A stretch of DNA of 64,000 bases from the NCBI GenBank assembly GCA_013397865.1, contig VZTI01001986.1, positions 731,513 through 795,512 of the forward strand. The letters are read 5' to 3'. How positions within the stretch are numbered: the first letter of the stretch is position 1; each line of letters begins with the position of its first letter. The notes under the pieces are model-generated. The model did not search any database. It saw only the letters and a list, made by a program, of their open reading frames with translations, and had not been told where the DNA came from. This document shows positions 26,501 to 40,200 of the stretch, in pieces. The position numbers and the translations under genes were made by a program. Source of the stretch: Struthidea cinerea (Eukaryota; Chordata; Aves; Passeriformes; Corcoracidae).

Positions 26501-27153
26501 TCTGGAATGAGTTGCCTCCAGAACTGGAAGTAGGATAGCTGCACGAGCATGGCTCTGAGCCCAGACTAATTAGCCCTGCTGAGAACATGTTAGCATGGCT
26601 ATTTGGCTTCCGGGACCCGGCTAGTGCAGCTAAACGGGAAAGCAGGACACTGCCAGGACAGCTCCAAGGGCTTTGGAGAGAGATCAATTATCTACATGAT
26701 ATAGAAATACCAATAATGATAATGGGCCAGTTATCCCTAGTGACAGCAAAGGCATGGCCAGACTATTTCCAGGACAAGAAAAACACCTCTTAACTTTTAC
26801 ATTCAAGCAGCCCCATGGCAAAGCCCACCAGAGACTCTGGACTTGCAGCAGCAGAGGAATAGCTCCCTCCTGCCATTCTGGGAATACAAATTGCTTAAAG
26901 CACCAGACAGGAGGCAAGGTCATAGCCTTGAACTCTACTGATGTTCATGGCTTTGGAAATAAATTACATTACCCAAAGGTGGAATGCAGGGTGTGTCCAG
27001 GGCTCTCGACTCAAGAGCTCTTAAAATGATTACATTCCAGTGTGCTTAGAAAGTACAGTTTAACCAAGAGGGCTGTGCCTAATTGCAGTATTCTTTTCCC
27101 CAGGTACAGCTTGGTATATATAGGGGTGGAATGGTATTAAAAAAAAAAAAAAA

Positions 27154-27246
27154 NNNNNNNNNNNNNNNNNNNNNNNNNNNNNNNNNNNNNNNNNNNNNNN
27201 NNNNNNNNNNNNNNNNNNNNNNNNNNNNNNNNNNNNNNNNNNNNNN
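27154..27246. other. Assembly gap (93 N) inside poly-A
   Basis: The run of N is flanked by 15 A on the left and about 9 A on the right, followed by a purine-rich A/G stretch. The true length and content of the missing sequence are unknown. Open frames crossing it are meaningless. Confidence 0.99.
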
Positions 27247-30200
27247 AAAAAAAAAGAAAAAAAGACAAAGAGCTCACTTGTTCCCACTAGAACAAAAGCT
27301 GCTTCTGGATACTGAACACTTTGGGAAATATGGGAAAACGTCAGGGGCCGAAGTCTGATTTCTTGGCAGTTGAGGTCTCGAAACCAGCCTCTAAGACTGC
27401 ATGCTATAACTTTTGCAATACATCACCCAAACCATTAAAGAGAAGCTTGTAACACAGCAAATGCAAACCGCTGTAATAATAAACAGGATTTTCATACTGC
27501 AGCAGAGAGACTACTGCTTTTGGCTAATTTCCACTCCATTCCAATAGGATGAGGTTGTAACTATGAAAAGATGTTTTTCTATATAGATAGCACACAAGCA
27601 AAAGCTCCAACAACTTTTCTCTCTCTTCAAAACCTTTTCTGTGACTCCTCTAAGTTAGATTTTTATTTCTCACATTATTTGAGTGGGGAGAATAGGAGGG
27701 AAAACTGGGTCTTTCCTAGGGCTATACTTGTACATATATGAGGTTGTCGATAAACAGAATTACAATTCTGACATCATTTAGTGGTGGATATGTACAAAAA
27801 TGTAGCTGACTTGTTACTGGACTGCACAGGGCACAGTGCATGGATGCTGCAATTGTATTTTTTTTTTCAAAATCTAGCTTAATGTGTAATTACTGAGTCC
27901 TGTCTTTACCTGATGCAAAGCAGTTCAGCATTGTGGGCTTGAAGACAGTGTAGCTGTAAAAGCTTATGCCTGTGTTTCCAGAAGTAGAAATAACTAGATC
28001 CATGACCTTAAGAAGTTAAGGTTTGCATGATCATTTAATATACATGTGTGTAACTGAATTAATTTTTAAAAAGAAACTTTGCCAGCTAATCTTCAATAGT
28101 AGTTTTTCTTTTTGGTTATGGCCTTAAATGAAAAGAAAGCAAATAACCCCAAACATTGCAATTTATGTAAGTATGAACATACCATAAGTAGTATCGGGTA
28201 TTGCAGACAGGGCAATGATACTTTTTCTGCCTCGCTCAAACCAAGACCGGGAAATGCCATTTGCCATGATAAATGACACAACTGGTTCTGAAAGTGACTG
28301 TTGAAAGCACTTCCTCCCCAGTGCCAGTGATATCCCTCAGTGACACAGAGCAGATGACGTAAACCCGAGTGAGTGCTGTGCAGAGCTGCAGCGGCTGCGT
28401 TCTTGCGCCACGGGCTGCAGGACACTGGGTACGGATGGTCTGGTGAACAGGACAAGTGACAGCTGTTTGACTCTGGGCAAAGAGCTGTCAGCAGGAGCAT
28501 TGCTGTCTTCTGGGTCTGAAAGTAGCTGGGAAAGGGGAATGCTTTCTAGAGAAGATTTTCCCTAAGGGAGAGGATCACTGAGAGACCATATTGTTGAACC
28601 CTTGAAAATTAGCCAAAGAATAGGCTGCATTGACTAAGCTTCTTACTAAAAACAAAGCCTATTCTAATTTCAGCATGTGTTTCTGGCATTAATGGACAGG
28701 AGCCCTAAGGCACAGTGAGGTAGGGAGCAATTGAGTTCTAGTAGGAAAAAACTATGTTTACACCAAGCAAATTATTTCAGAAGTTGCTGAGCTCCTCCCA
28801 TTCACTGTTATTCTCTGCTTAACAGGGAAAGGGGCAAAGGCTTAACTTTGTGCAGTACGGGTCACATTAATGAGACAGTGCAAGTAGAAATGGTTGTTAT
28901 CAGTTGTTGCAATCAAAGGCATTGCTCCCATGTCAGAGACAATTAAGCACAGCAGATGTTTCATACCACAGCATAGAAAATATCTCAGTCCATAAACAGA
29001 CAAGGCTATTTGCATATTTTAGTTTATATTAAATACTCATAATAGTTCTATTTGATTATAATAGTTAGCAATATTTTTTTTAATTTGTTGGTAATTAAGA
29101 CAAATATAAAAAAACCCAGGAGTCTGGATTATCAAAAGAATTCTGCAACCAGTGGGAAGTGCTCAGTAAATAAAGAAGACAGTGCAGAATTATTAATAAT
29201 AATCACCTTGCTTATCGGTTTTCATTGTTTTGCTTTGACTACTAAAAATAAAATTCATGACATTTTTCCTGTTAACATGATTACTCTACAATTTCATTCT
29301 CATTTGAGGTATGATTATACACAGTCATTAGGATTTCCTTACAATACATTTGCTTTTATTATGATAGCTTATCTCCTTTTTTCTCTAGGTAAAGGATGCT
29401 GGGATGTGTAGCCAATGTATCTTAGTTTACTATACTCTCTCATGTGCCTTGGCTTGAAAATGTTGTCTATCAATTTCTCCTAATGCATTAAGTGCTTTCT
29501 CATAATCAGCAAATGCCATGTCTAGCAGCAAATCATGTATGTTTGCATTTCCATTCTGCCATTAATCACACTGCTGTGAAATACCCAACTAAAGATTATC
29601 CATTCTTTTGTCTGGCTAAAAACCTACTAGAGAACTGATTTATGAACAAATGTTTTGTTTTCTTAACACTTTAGGTCAAGGACAGAAGTGTGAAATGGCT
29701 GTGGCCACTGAAATCTCAGTTGGAGCTGGGAGTTCGCTGGACTGCAGAGCAGTTGTAGATTTACACATCCATACACATGTCCACTCTTTGTTTTTCAGAG
29801 TGTGTCCACAGCTAAATGAGTGCTCTTCTCCCACACACATCTTACTGCAGATCACAAATGCTTTTGTTCATTTACTAATTTTCAAGTTTCTCGAGAAGAT
29901 AATTTTCACTGCCAGCAGAGTCACACTGCTCAGAAAATGGAAGTCAGTTAAAGCTTCTGAACAAAATATCATAGAAATGTGATACTTGTGTGACTGCTGT
30001 GGTGTTGCTGATACCTAATTTATCATGTGAGATGAAGATTTGCTCAAAGCTTATATTTACTATGTGACTAATATGAAGGCAGCTTTCAAGTTGCATTTTC
30101 CTGACTTTTACCAATGATTCCTGAGGACCTAAGGACAGGGTGGAAGCACTTATACTGACTGCTTCTGTTACTACAGAAGATAGTAATAGAATGTTCTAGG

Positions 30201-31148
30201 GGACAGGGGAGTGGATAGAGGGTGTGTTTGACACAGAAGTCTACAGACACTTCTGCCACTGTGGCTAGAGACCTCAGGAAATCCATCAGGCTGTTAAACA
30301 GCAAACTACACTGACTGCTGTTTTCATGTGCAGGAACTGTTTTTTCTTCCCATTACCTTTTGAAGAGGCTTCTGCCCTTGACAGAGATGCTTCTCCAAGA
30401 AGAGTGCAGTTCGTGAAAGCCCAAGTCTGTATATGCCATCGGGGCACAAACCTTTCACAAGGGGCAAGCCCAAGCATAATGAAGGAGAAAGTGAAGGAGC
30501 AATCATTTAAAGGAGGTCAGGCACCAGCCAAATGAACTTTTTACACTGCAGCAGACCCGGGGTCTGGTTCCTCCTGGTCAATGGGTCAAGGATTGCTCTT
30601 CTTCCCAAGGGAGGAAACCTCCAGGCAGATGTGGATGTAGCTCAGAAACTGTATACTTTTTTAGCCTCCCTTCACCCCAGCTGGTTATCGAGAATGTGCA
30701 GAAACAAATGACTGACCCCAGCTCTCAGTAATGCCCAGGAATGATGTACAGAGCCAGGCTGAAGGGATGGGTTTGTGTATCCACACATTCCGTGGGCACT
30801 TACCATAAAACTCCAAATATCTTGCCACTGTACACTTTGACACATCAGTCCTCACTGAAAGCTCATGAAACAAAGCAGGGCATCATTGCATTTCTGAAGG
30901 TCAATACTTCATCTTTTGGATACAGCATTATAATTTATAAACATATTAACTTTTTCAAAATAGGTACACAGTCAATATCAGGTCTATTTTTTTACAAGTA
31001 AATTTCAGATGGCATTAGTACTCTATGTCCAGAAAAATTACTATAAAGGCTCATTTGGGTAACAACGGGGAAAACACAGTTCTCACAGAAATAAACCAAA
31101 CTTGCTTGATTTTTATATTTAAATAAAATAAAAAGACAGAGTCCTCAC

Positions 31149-31291
31149 CTTACAAACTCTCCCAACTCTGGAAAGGATTGTTTTGTCAGATGTGCCACTA
31201 TCTTGTGATATTTCTCGAAAAAAAAAGTAGATTTTATCATCATCTGGGTTGTAGGTGTCTGGGATGGGAAAAGTTCCAATGAATTTTGCTC
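31149..31291 (-). CDS. SEMA3D: SEMA3D coding exon 7
   Basis: This 143-base exon runs from phase 1 to phase 0, with acceptor TTTCTAG and donor GTGAGG. It encodes AKFIGTFPIPDTYNPDDDKI, then YFFFREISQDSGTSDKTILS and RVGRVCK. The DDDKIYFFFRE motif is the semaphorin signature, and SRVGRVCK ends a propeller blade with a conserved Cys. The three Phe codons form an uninterrupted run of nine T bases. The upstream acceptor tract is an almost pure homopolymer (see the entry at 31301-31323). Confidence 0.96.
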
Positions 31292-31300
31292 CTAGAAATT

Positions 31301-31323
31301 AAAAAAAAAAAAGGGGGGGGGGG
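31301..31323 (-). repeat. Homopolymeric polypyrimidine tract at exon 7 acceptor
   Basis: On the plus strand this is A12 followed by G11. On the minus strand it is C11 T12, ending nine bases before the AG of the exon 7 acceptor (tract, AATTT, CTAG). It therefore serves as the polypyrimidine tract of that splice site. Confidence 0.9.
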
Positions 31324-34300
31324 TTTAAAAATCTGAAGAAAAGCCTTGGAGCTTGCTTCTAAATCTCTGCATTTATGTTGGATCTTTCAGTGAAATGAAA
31401 ATATCATTATACAGATACGTAGTAGCAAGTTTCTTACTAACTCCAAGTGAAAACCACCATGAAGTCTGAAGTATTTACTCTAAGGCTGATGTTTTTCTGT
31501 ATATATATTACTACCACTTTCAAAAGTACACAGCACTGGTTATCATTCTCTGCTTGAAAATAGAGTAACTCTCAGTACAAAGTATTGCCTACATGAATCT
31601 ACCTTACTGCTCTCGCCACCAAAAAGAAGCTAAGTAGATTTTCTGAAATCACCTGGTAGAATTTAAATTAATTACTCATTGCAGAAGTTATGAATACAGA
31701 AATACACTACTGTTTACTAGAGAGAGCTTGCAAAGGAATGTTTCCTACGTATCTCTGATACAGCAATCTTACTGACTACACCTACCAAATCCAACACAGC
31801 TCCACACTGGGATTCCCCAGTTGGCACAGCAAACTCCAAAACTGGCTGGTCAGTCTTAAGGACACAGTTCCTTGTGCTTGAAAACAGATTGGCTATATCA
31901 ATGTAATGGTTTGTTTGGGTTATTTAAATCTGCTTTTGCAAGAAATGCCTTATCTTGGCATGCTGGGCCATTACATTATTCCTGGCCTCTTCCAAGGCAA
32001 TCTTGGGTGTCTGCCTGCATCTTTCAGGCCTGCTTACTGGGCCAAGATGTTCTTCACTGTCTTCCCAAGCTCCCTTATCTACGGTCTCCAATCCTGCTCT
32101 ACCTGCTCACTAGTTGAGGGCTTTTGTTTTCAGTGTTGGGATTTTTTGCTTGTTTTCCTTTAAATTTTGCACTAAAATCAGAAATTGAAGCAATCCAAGG
32201 GTCCCTGACTGGAGCAGAGCAGGCAACGACACTGCCTTGCACAAGTGAACCAGCTACTTGGGGCAGTGATTTTAAGACATTCCCCAGTGGGCCACAATAG
32301 ATGAGCTCTTCTGAGGGCACTTGGATCAATGATGTTTTTCTTTAAACAGAAGTGGCTATACAAATACAGTGCAAAGAGACCCTTGACTCTAAAATACATT
32401 CTTTTAGCAATAAAATACACAGTCTTTGTCCTCCATTATCAGTAGGCTGCAGTAGAAAGCAATAAGGAGAGTGGTGTAAGAATGCAGAGCAAACAGAGCA
32501 CACTGTTTATATGGGGGAATACTATTATCAGCTTTCAATATATCTTCATGCCTTCCTCCTTTTCATAATGATTGTTACTTTATATTAGCCTTGAGGAGTT
32601 TTCACCATGAACTCTACAGTACACACAGAAGAAAAAGAGAGTGCTTGATTCAAAAGTTTGCAGTCTGAGACAAAGGGCCTGAGACAAAATGGGATGTGTT
32701 TAAGTGCTCAGTGTGCACCTTTGTGACAGAAGACTAAATTTATGGGTGAAAATAGCCACAGTGCTGCTTCCATGTTAAACCTTTCTGACACTAGAGAATG
32801 GTGTCAGCAGAAAAATGAAATGATGCAGTCATCAAAATCTATAAATTTAAGTCAGGATTTCAAATGAGCCTGAGGAAAATATTCAATTACTCCTCAGGGC
32901 CTGAAAGTCTACTTTGAAGATTAGATGTCTAGCATGAATAAATACATAAATATGCTTCCAGTATGGTTTCTTAAACATGTGGTTAGTTAAACAGCCATTT
33001 AAGAAGAAACCTGTGAAATACTTCTATACCGCATTTTTGAAATTAATTTCCTTTTTTATTTTAATCCACATTCACCAAACAAAACACTGAATATATGGGG
33101 GGTTTAAGATTAAACTTCATTGCTTTCCTTGGCAAGCCAAATGCAAAAATAAATGTCTCAATACCAATTCCTGGAACAGATTTAGAAGAATCTCTAACAA
33201 ATTAAAGGAACACAAATATTTAACAATTTTAAATCACAACTGAAAACACTGAAATTGAAAGTTAAATCCAAACAAAAATACAAAGACAAAGTGAAAACAA
33301 TTAAATGGAAGAGATTATGATCTGAAAAGCACATTATATTCTGCAAGTGAGATCTTTGTCTCATCTTTTCTAACCCATCTATCCAACATACAGAAGAGCA
33401 TTTGAACTAACTGTGAATTAGGTTTTTGGATTCTTTGCATGGGAGAGAAAACTAATGATGACGATTTTAAACCACCATTTGTTTTCTCATAGACAGGGCT
33501 ATCCCCCCCCACTATTTGCTTCAGCAGAAGATTTTCCCACATATTAAGTTCATGGCTAGATTGCATGTAACCAAAGTGCAGATTAAAGGCATCATGAGCT
33601 CTGCCAATAGATGGTACAGGTACTGCTTGTGCTTTTTTCAACATGCTCATGTGGCCTGGTGGGAAAAGCTGATAGAGCTGGTCCTTCACTGCTGGGTTTG
33701 TGTTGGTTACCTGCTGGCCATCACCTCCTTCTGAAACAAGCAGTTATTACAGGCTATGCAACATATGGAGAAGCCAGACTCAGAAAAAGGGGACAACAAA
33801 GGAGTGCCTGTCCCAGTACATGAAGAAATGAAAAAGCAACCTGAAGCAGTGGGAGGCAGCACCTCTGTGTAGTTGGACTGCCAGAAATACGTGGCATGAC
33901 AGAATGCAAAGGACAGTGCTTATCTCATTTACCACAACCACCTAGAAGTCAAGCTCCCAAGCCATTCTCAGCCAGGTCCTCTCTCAGGGAGGGACAAAGT
34001 GACAATGAATAATCCTATTTTAAGACAGATTCCTACAATAGGTGGGGTGTGTCACCCTCTGGAAGTGCCATCTCTCTCAGTAAATTACAGAGGCAAGTGA
34101 AAGGACTGAGCTCAGACAGGATGGTAGCTTTTGCCTTTTAGAGCTAAGGGAGCTGAATCCCATCCAAAGCTCGCAGGATATAAAGAACTCATTGCCTGCA
34201 AGACTTTGCCCTGGAAAAGACAACTAAATTGCTATGAAAAAAGTGAAAAGGAAAAATAAAAAAAGAGCTGAATGCAATTCAAGGAAGCCCTCGTTCCAGC

Positions 34301-34339
34301 TATGGCCTTCTCTTCCTCAGAAGGAGGGAGGAATGTGCA

Positions 34340-34570
34340 GCTGTTCAGCGGATGCCTGTGTGTGGGGCTGGCGGGATGCTCTCCCCTGCCCACGGGGCTG
34401 GCACGGGGCAGACTCGGTTCCGGTGGCGGCTTTGCCATCCGGAGAGGGGCCACCAGCCCCACGTGCCCCGTCCCCGGGCGAGGCAGCTCCGGTGAGCAGC
34501 TGTGGGAACGCCTGATTCCCCAGCCCTGCTCCCCTCTGTTCCAGTGCCACCCTTGCGGGAGTATGAGCAC
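34340..34570. other. CpG-rich patch in intron 6
   Basis: About 230 bases with roughly 15 CpG dinucleotides and a markedly higher GC content than the surrounding AT-rich intron. Simultaneous open frames on both strands reflect the GC content and not coding. It is a candidate intronic regulatory element or a small CpG island. Confidence 0.5.
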
Positions 34571-37108
34571 GTGTGAGCCTGAGTCATGGGAAAGATCAGC
34601 TGCCTTCCTCCTTTTCCCCTTTGTGGAGCTGCTATTCAGTCACTGAGATTAGGACATGTCTTAATTAGTCAAGATAGAGATGCCCTGCAAGGAACTGGAA
34701 GGTATCCCACGCATTTTTCCCTCATGCTTTGTCTTCACCTCCCTTCCCTCAGGGAAGGATAATTCTGTTTCCAGAAACAGAATAAGACTAAACTTTAAAA
34801 ATATTGAGGTGCATTATAGCAAAATTTCCTTGGCCCTCTGGAAGAAAACAAGCTGTACATTTTATGCTTATCCTAAGTAAAACATGAGTCATGCATGGTA
34901 ATAATTTATTTTCAATTGTACAATTATTCAAGTATGTACAACTTTTCCTGGAGGTCTAACACATGCTTGGTAAATGGATGGTAGATTTAGGGAAGAGGGG
35001 ATTTAGATGAGATGGAAGTTTTAAACCTGAAATCAAGTAAATATTTTCTTTATACCAGTATCGGCTGAAAGCACAAAAGTATGTAATTGGTAACATTACA
35101 CAATAAACTGGAAATATATTGGCCACCCTATTGCTTATTGCAGAAATGATGCCGTCATTTGAAGTTAAAATTTTCTCCAGCCTTAAAAGGACTGTTTCAA
35201 AATATTAAAAGCACCTAGTTTATGTCTATGCCTCTTAGCATAACACTGAATGGATTGTGTTTGTGAAGTCTTAGACAGAATTGTGGCTGTAGGATTTTAT
35301 ATGGCTGGAAACAAGGTAAACCTGAAGAACATATGGGGTCTTCAGTGTTTATATAGTGTGGGGCAATTTTCACCTCACAGTCTAGCACACTAAAGCTGTT
35401 TTTCAGACCCAGACATATTAATATACTGTTCTCCTTAGAAAACTTTCACAAATGCAGATGCTCTAAGTGACAACAGAATAAATCATGAATCAATCTAAAA
35501 GAGAGAGGAAAGGCAGACACCCCCCACCCAGTCTCCAAACTAAAACATCTAAACATTTCTCAAACCTACAGTTTATTCTGCTTTCTTGTACTCTTCCCTT
35601 GCCTCAAACTGCTCATGAAGAAGCAGTAGTAAGAGAAAGAAATGTTTGGAACTGGATTTTTAAGCTATAAGTTCTTTTGGACTGGGAACTGAACCCTGTA
35701 ATGCTCATCAAGGTGGATCTATACTAATGGTAACACCAGATGCTCCTCAGGGCCAAACCACAGTAAATCTTTCTTTTTAGGTTATTATTGCATCCCTTAG
35801 GAAAGCAGCTACCCAGCCACCTTTCCATGCTGAGCATCTGCAGGCCACCAGTGATAAAACTGGATATGCAGTTGCATGGCTAATTAGATTTAAAGAACTG
35901 ACTGCTGGAAGGACCCATCCTGGTCCATATCACAGTCCAATTCTGGTCTGCAGGGCACAAGGGGCGTGTGGAAACAAGAGAGACGAGAAAGGAGAGATGG
36001 GACAAGAAAGATTTTGAGCACAGGAAATGAAAGTGGGATAGGTCAGCAGAGTCAGATGGGAGATTCTTCTCTCGCCTATTTGGAAAGGTAAAAAATACTT
36101 TCAAGTGGCTTTTCCTTTTCCTCCTTATCTCATAGCAGAAATCCTGGGGCTATGGAGTTATATATAAATAGAAATTTAAGGCAACAATACAGAAATAGAG
36201 AAGGCGTAGGGAAAATGTATTAGGAAAAAAAAAAGAACATTTCCTCTTGTTGAAGTCTCAAAGAGTTAAGAGGCAAAATTATCCTTTTCAGAAGTTGTCT
36301 GCTGGGAAGACAACTTAACCCTGTGGTCAGCAGGCCCTGGCTTTACACTGCACCCATAATAGTTACACAGGCATCCTGAGCCAGGGCCAGTGTTGCCACA
36401 TCTTTAAAGACAGTTGACAGCTAAAAGGGGGATGCCTTAATTGAGCAGGTTAGCTTATGAGTGAAGTTTTCCATGTTACTCTGTGTGTGGTTTGAGACTG
36501 GCTGGGTGCAAATGCAGCCAGTTTTTTAGAGGGTTTACTAGCTCACAATGTTTTTAAATGGGCAAGAAAAAGCAGTGTTTTGCTTGGGAAGCTATTTTAG
36601 TGTGCCCTTAGTGGTTTTAAAATGATCCTCACAGCAACAAAGGGTAGTTTTCCCCTAAAAAAAGGGAAAAAAAAAAAAAAGACCTCCAACCAAAAAATGT
36701 GGAATTTCTAGTCTGTCGTTTCAACATGCTGTATGGAACAGCTTTTAACAAGTGATTGGAAAAAACAGTTAAAAAAATTATTCCAACAAGACTGGATATA
36801 GAAGCACTTAAGTCACAATAGTATTGCAATTGTAGGATTATACACCGATATATAGATCAAAGACGGAAACTACGATTAGGTCTTAAGCTCCTACTCTTCC
36901 CTCATTTAGCATTTTCACCTCTGTGACTTTTCTCAAGTGCATTTCTGTTCCACTGAGCTTTTTAAAAAAAGCCTACGTAATCGAAAGACTCCATGATACA
37001 ATATCTATATTTATAGTTACTGGACATATATTTATATAAGGAAGGAGCTATTAACTTCAGAGAGGCAGGGACAATGCAAATGACAACAGCATATGTTTGG
37101 GATCTTAC

Positions 37109-37237
37109 CCGTAAGCCAGTAATGTTCAGAAATGTCAGTTCTGATGTAATGGTGGTCGTGAGAAGGGCCCAGAGAACGTGTCAGAGCAGTGTCTTTGCCA
37201 AGGAAATCAGAAGCTGTTCCAGCATAAAGATACTCAT
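37109..37237 (-). CDS. SEMA3D: SEMA3D coding exon 6
   Basis: This 129-base exon is phase 1 at both ends. The acceptor is TTTGCAG and the donor is GTAAGA. It encodes DEYLYAGTASDFLGKDTALT, then RSLGPSHDHHYIRTDISEHY and WLTG. The ASDFLGKD segment and the RTDISEHYWL segment belong to blade 2/3 of the propeller and are near-invariant in class 3 semaphorins. The last base G is shared with exon 7 to make Gly. Confidence 0.96.
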
Positions 37238-40200
37238 CTGCAAATGAAAAAGAAATAGGTTTCCTACAGCTGTGGCGCAAAAAAAAATTAAAACTATTTA
37301 CATTTTGTTGGGTGAACAACACCTGTGTTTAATTGGTCTATGAACTAATTTAATGCTTTAAAACATTACTGGGTCACATTTTAATGAGTTTTTTGGTTCT
37401 GTGAATTTACTTACACTTAAATGAGAGTGATATTTGTAATTGTATGTCTGAGAAATAGCACAGTCAAAGACTAATTTTCAGATCTTTTAGGCACCTAGAA
37501 AAGTAAATTTTCCAGGCTTTAATGGGTACTGGGCTCTTAAGGGTATAAAGGTCTATTTAATCTGAACACCCTGTCCCATGCACCTGGGAACCATGGTGAG
37601 GACATGGCCATCTATCCACTCCAGCTACCTCTTGTGCCCCAGGATTGCCACGGCCCCAATGGCTTTGCTGCTCCTGAGCTAGAAAAACAGGATGGATGCT
37701 TCCCCACCGGAATGTTGCAGCTTGCCCAATCCTGGTGCAAGGACCTCCATCCAACACTTAATTCACAAAGAGGAATTCAGGCACAAATTCAGGGAATTTG
37801 TGTTAATGTCAGGAATATGGCTACAGACACAAATCATCATCATTTTAACACTGAGTGGTCTCACTAAAATAAATTACACATCTTGCTTGAATAAAGCAGC
37901 CAGAATTTGCCTCACAAGGACACTACATCTGTAACAGTGCCATGAGCTTGCTGCAATTGCAGTCACTCTTTGCTCTTCTGCCACTTTTGTGGGCAATGAA
38001 AATGCAAAGAAATGCACAATATTTTCTGTTTCCCTTCAGAGCTCAGTACTCTTCAAAAAGAAGCAAAGAAACAGTATCATTGTGAACTTTTTTTTACCAC
38101 ATAGTGCATTTTAAAATACTCCTTTTTTTTCTGTAAAATAACCAGATAGCTTTATTGGTTGGAAGAGGGTTTTCTTTGTTTAATGACTTGCAGAAATAAA
38201 TCCCTAGAGTTCATAAAAACAAAAAAGTTCATGTTCGTAAATGATAATCTTATAAAAAGCTATATGATACATAAAAATCCCCTTCCAAAAGTTCCTTCTC
38301 CAGGTTTTCTGATACTCCTGGGTTGAAACATTTCACAAGATCTTTTAGAGAGAAGCCTTTGTTGAGAGTGAATGCTGAATAAATACCATTCAACACTGAT
38401 GTTTGTGCTTTCATTTGCGAAAGATGTAAATGCACTTAAAAAAGTAAGATCAAGGGGGAAAAAAAAATCAACAAACCAACCCACAACCCATGATCCACAA
38501 GCACTTTATTTGTCCAAAAAAGATCTATCATCTTTCTTTGTACCTCATTATTATTGTTCCGTCTGTATTATTTCCATGACAGTTGTGGAAAGCACATCTT
38601 TCAGACAGCATGTTGCCTTTGTACAGAAACAATAGTGCATTCTGAAAGGTATTTGTCATAATGAGGAATGGGCAGGGTAATTGGTGTTTGCTAACTGACA
38701 GGCACTCGGTGATCGATACATCTGAAGGGCCAACAGAAATTCTCCATCCTTGCTTAGGCTCTGCTGACAAGGCATTTTCAGCACTTCTGTCAGCGTTTTT
38801 CGTATTTCTCATTCCAAGTTCCTGTTACGTCCTAACAGTTTTGGTGAGTGGTAATTTGTAATAGAGGATGGATGATCAACAGGTGATTTTTCAGTCAAAA
38901 GGACTCGTTTTTCAAATTTATCTATGGGATTTACTTGAAGTGATATGTCATGTAGTACTCAGATTACCTATTTCTACAAAGAATGAAAATGACTCAGTTG
39001 CATTAACTTACATATATGAGTGAAAATATAGTTAGATATTACTTAGCTCATAAATGTATAACTAAATAAAAAGTGTTCTCTGAAGGATACAAGTAATCTT
39101 TACTGCCATTCGGCAGCAGACAGAGAGAAGTGACACACCAAGGTTATTCTGCTCATCAGTGGCAGAGACGGGAAATGATCTCACCTGAGCTCCAGGGCAG
39201 CATCTTATGCATGAACTATAGTGCTCTCCTAGTTCATTTGGGAATAAGGTAAGCATCCAAAGATAGACCAGAAACACATTCTCTGGTCAGGCCTGTAACT
39301 CTTTACAATGCTCCTTGTACATTACTGTGAAGCACTTGACACCAGGCACAGTCAAAAAAGGGATACCAGAATACCCTGACCATTAATTTTATCTAGCGCA
39401 AAAATTGTTATGTAGCAAAGTTCCTGTCTTAGGTTGCTAAAGGACAGTAGCTTCTTCATTTCACAAGATTTAATAGAACAGTCAAAGTACTGGAGTGCTA
39501 CTGAAATTAGGCAATGCTGTAATAAATCACAGTTCTATTGCTTGCATTAAAAAAAAAAGTCAAAAAAAAGTTAAAGTTTCTGGATTCCAATTTTAAAAAT
39601 AGACTTCACGGTCATTAAAGAGTACTAGGGGTCTCTGAGAAGAATAAGCACAGGCTTTAATCTATTGTTTTTAATAAAGGAAGTCCTGCCCCATCTGTAG
39701 GGTCAGAATCACAAATCATCTATCTTATTATCTGAGAATAAAGACTGAACATTAGTCATATTCTTTTTATAACACAGAGTGACCGATACTTCAAAGCATT
39801 GTCACCACTGCTCTTTGGCTGTAAATGAGAACGTCATGGTGCTTCACTCTTATCTTGTATTCATATGCTTGACGGACAAGTTAAATGAAAATTGTCCAAA
39901 GCTATGAACCAAACCACGACAAAAGTAGCTCTTAGAGTGATTTGAAATCCGGAGGTCAAGCTGACATTCCTCGGCCCCAAATGTCAGACCACACAGTGCT
40001 GTGATGCACGCAGCAGGCAGAGTGCACTATCTTGCTCCTCGGCTCCCAGCTTCAGAAGTGGCTACTCGAGTAAATAGAAACCTCAGAAACGTATTTATGG
40101 AAATAGCGCATGTCAGCAGACTTCAAAGGGCAGAACATATTGATAATTGCAGAAAGAGGCCCACAAGGGCTTCAAACACTCTCTGTCCATGCGGGTTTTT

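Larger units (their letters stand above)
18911..31148 (-). other. SEMA3D intron 7
   Basis: A 12.2 kb intron. It contains a poly-T run near 19468-19485, the G-rich purine tract with a single N (23484-23572) and the 93-N gap (27154-27246). No CR1 or other mobile element was recognised. The open frames here are short and unremarkable. Confidence 0.85.
31292..37108 (-). other. SEMA3D intron 6
   Basis: A 5.8 kb intron. It starts with the homopolymeric acceptor tract of exon 7 and contains a CpG-rich patch at 34340-34570. An A-rich stretch lies near 36657-36680. The block at about 31900-32330 has a less AT-rich look and could be an old repeat, but I could not assign it. Confidence 0.85.
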
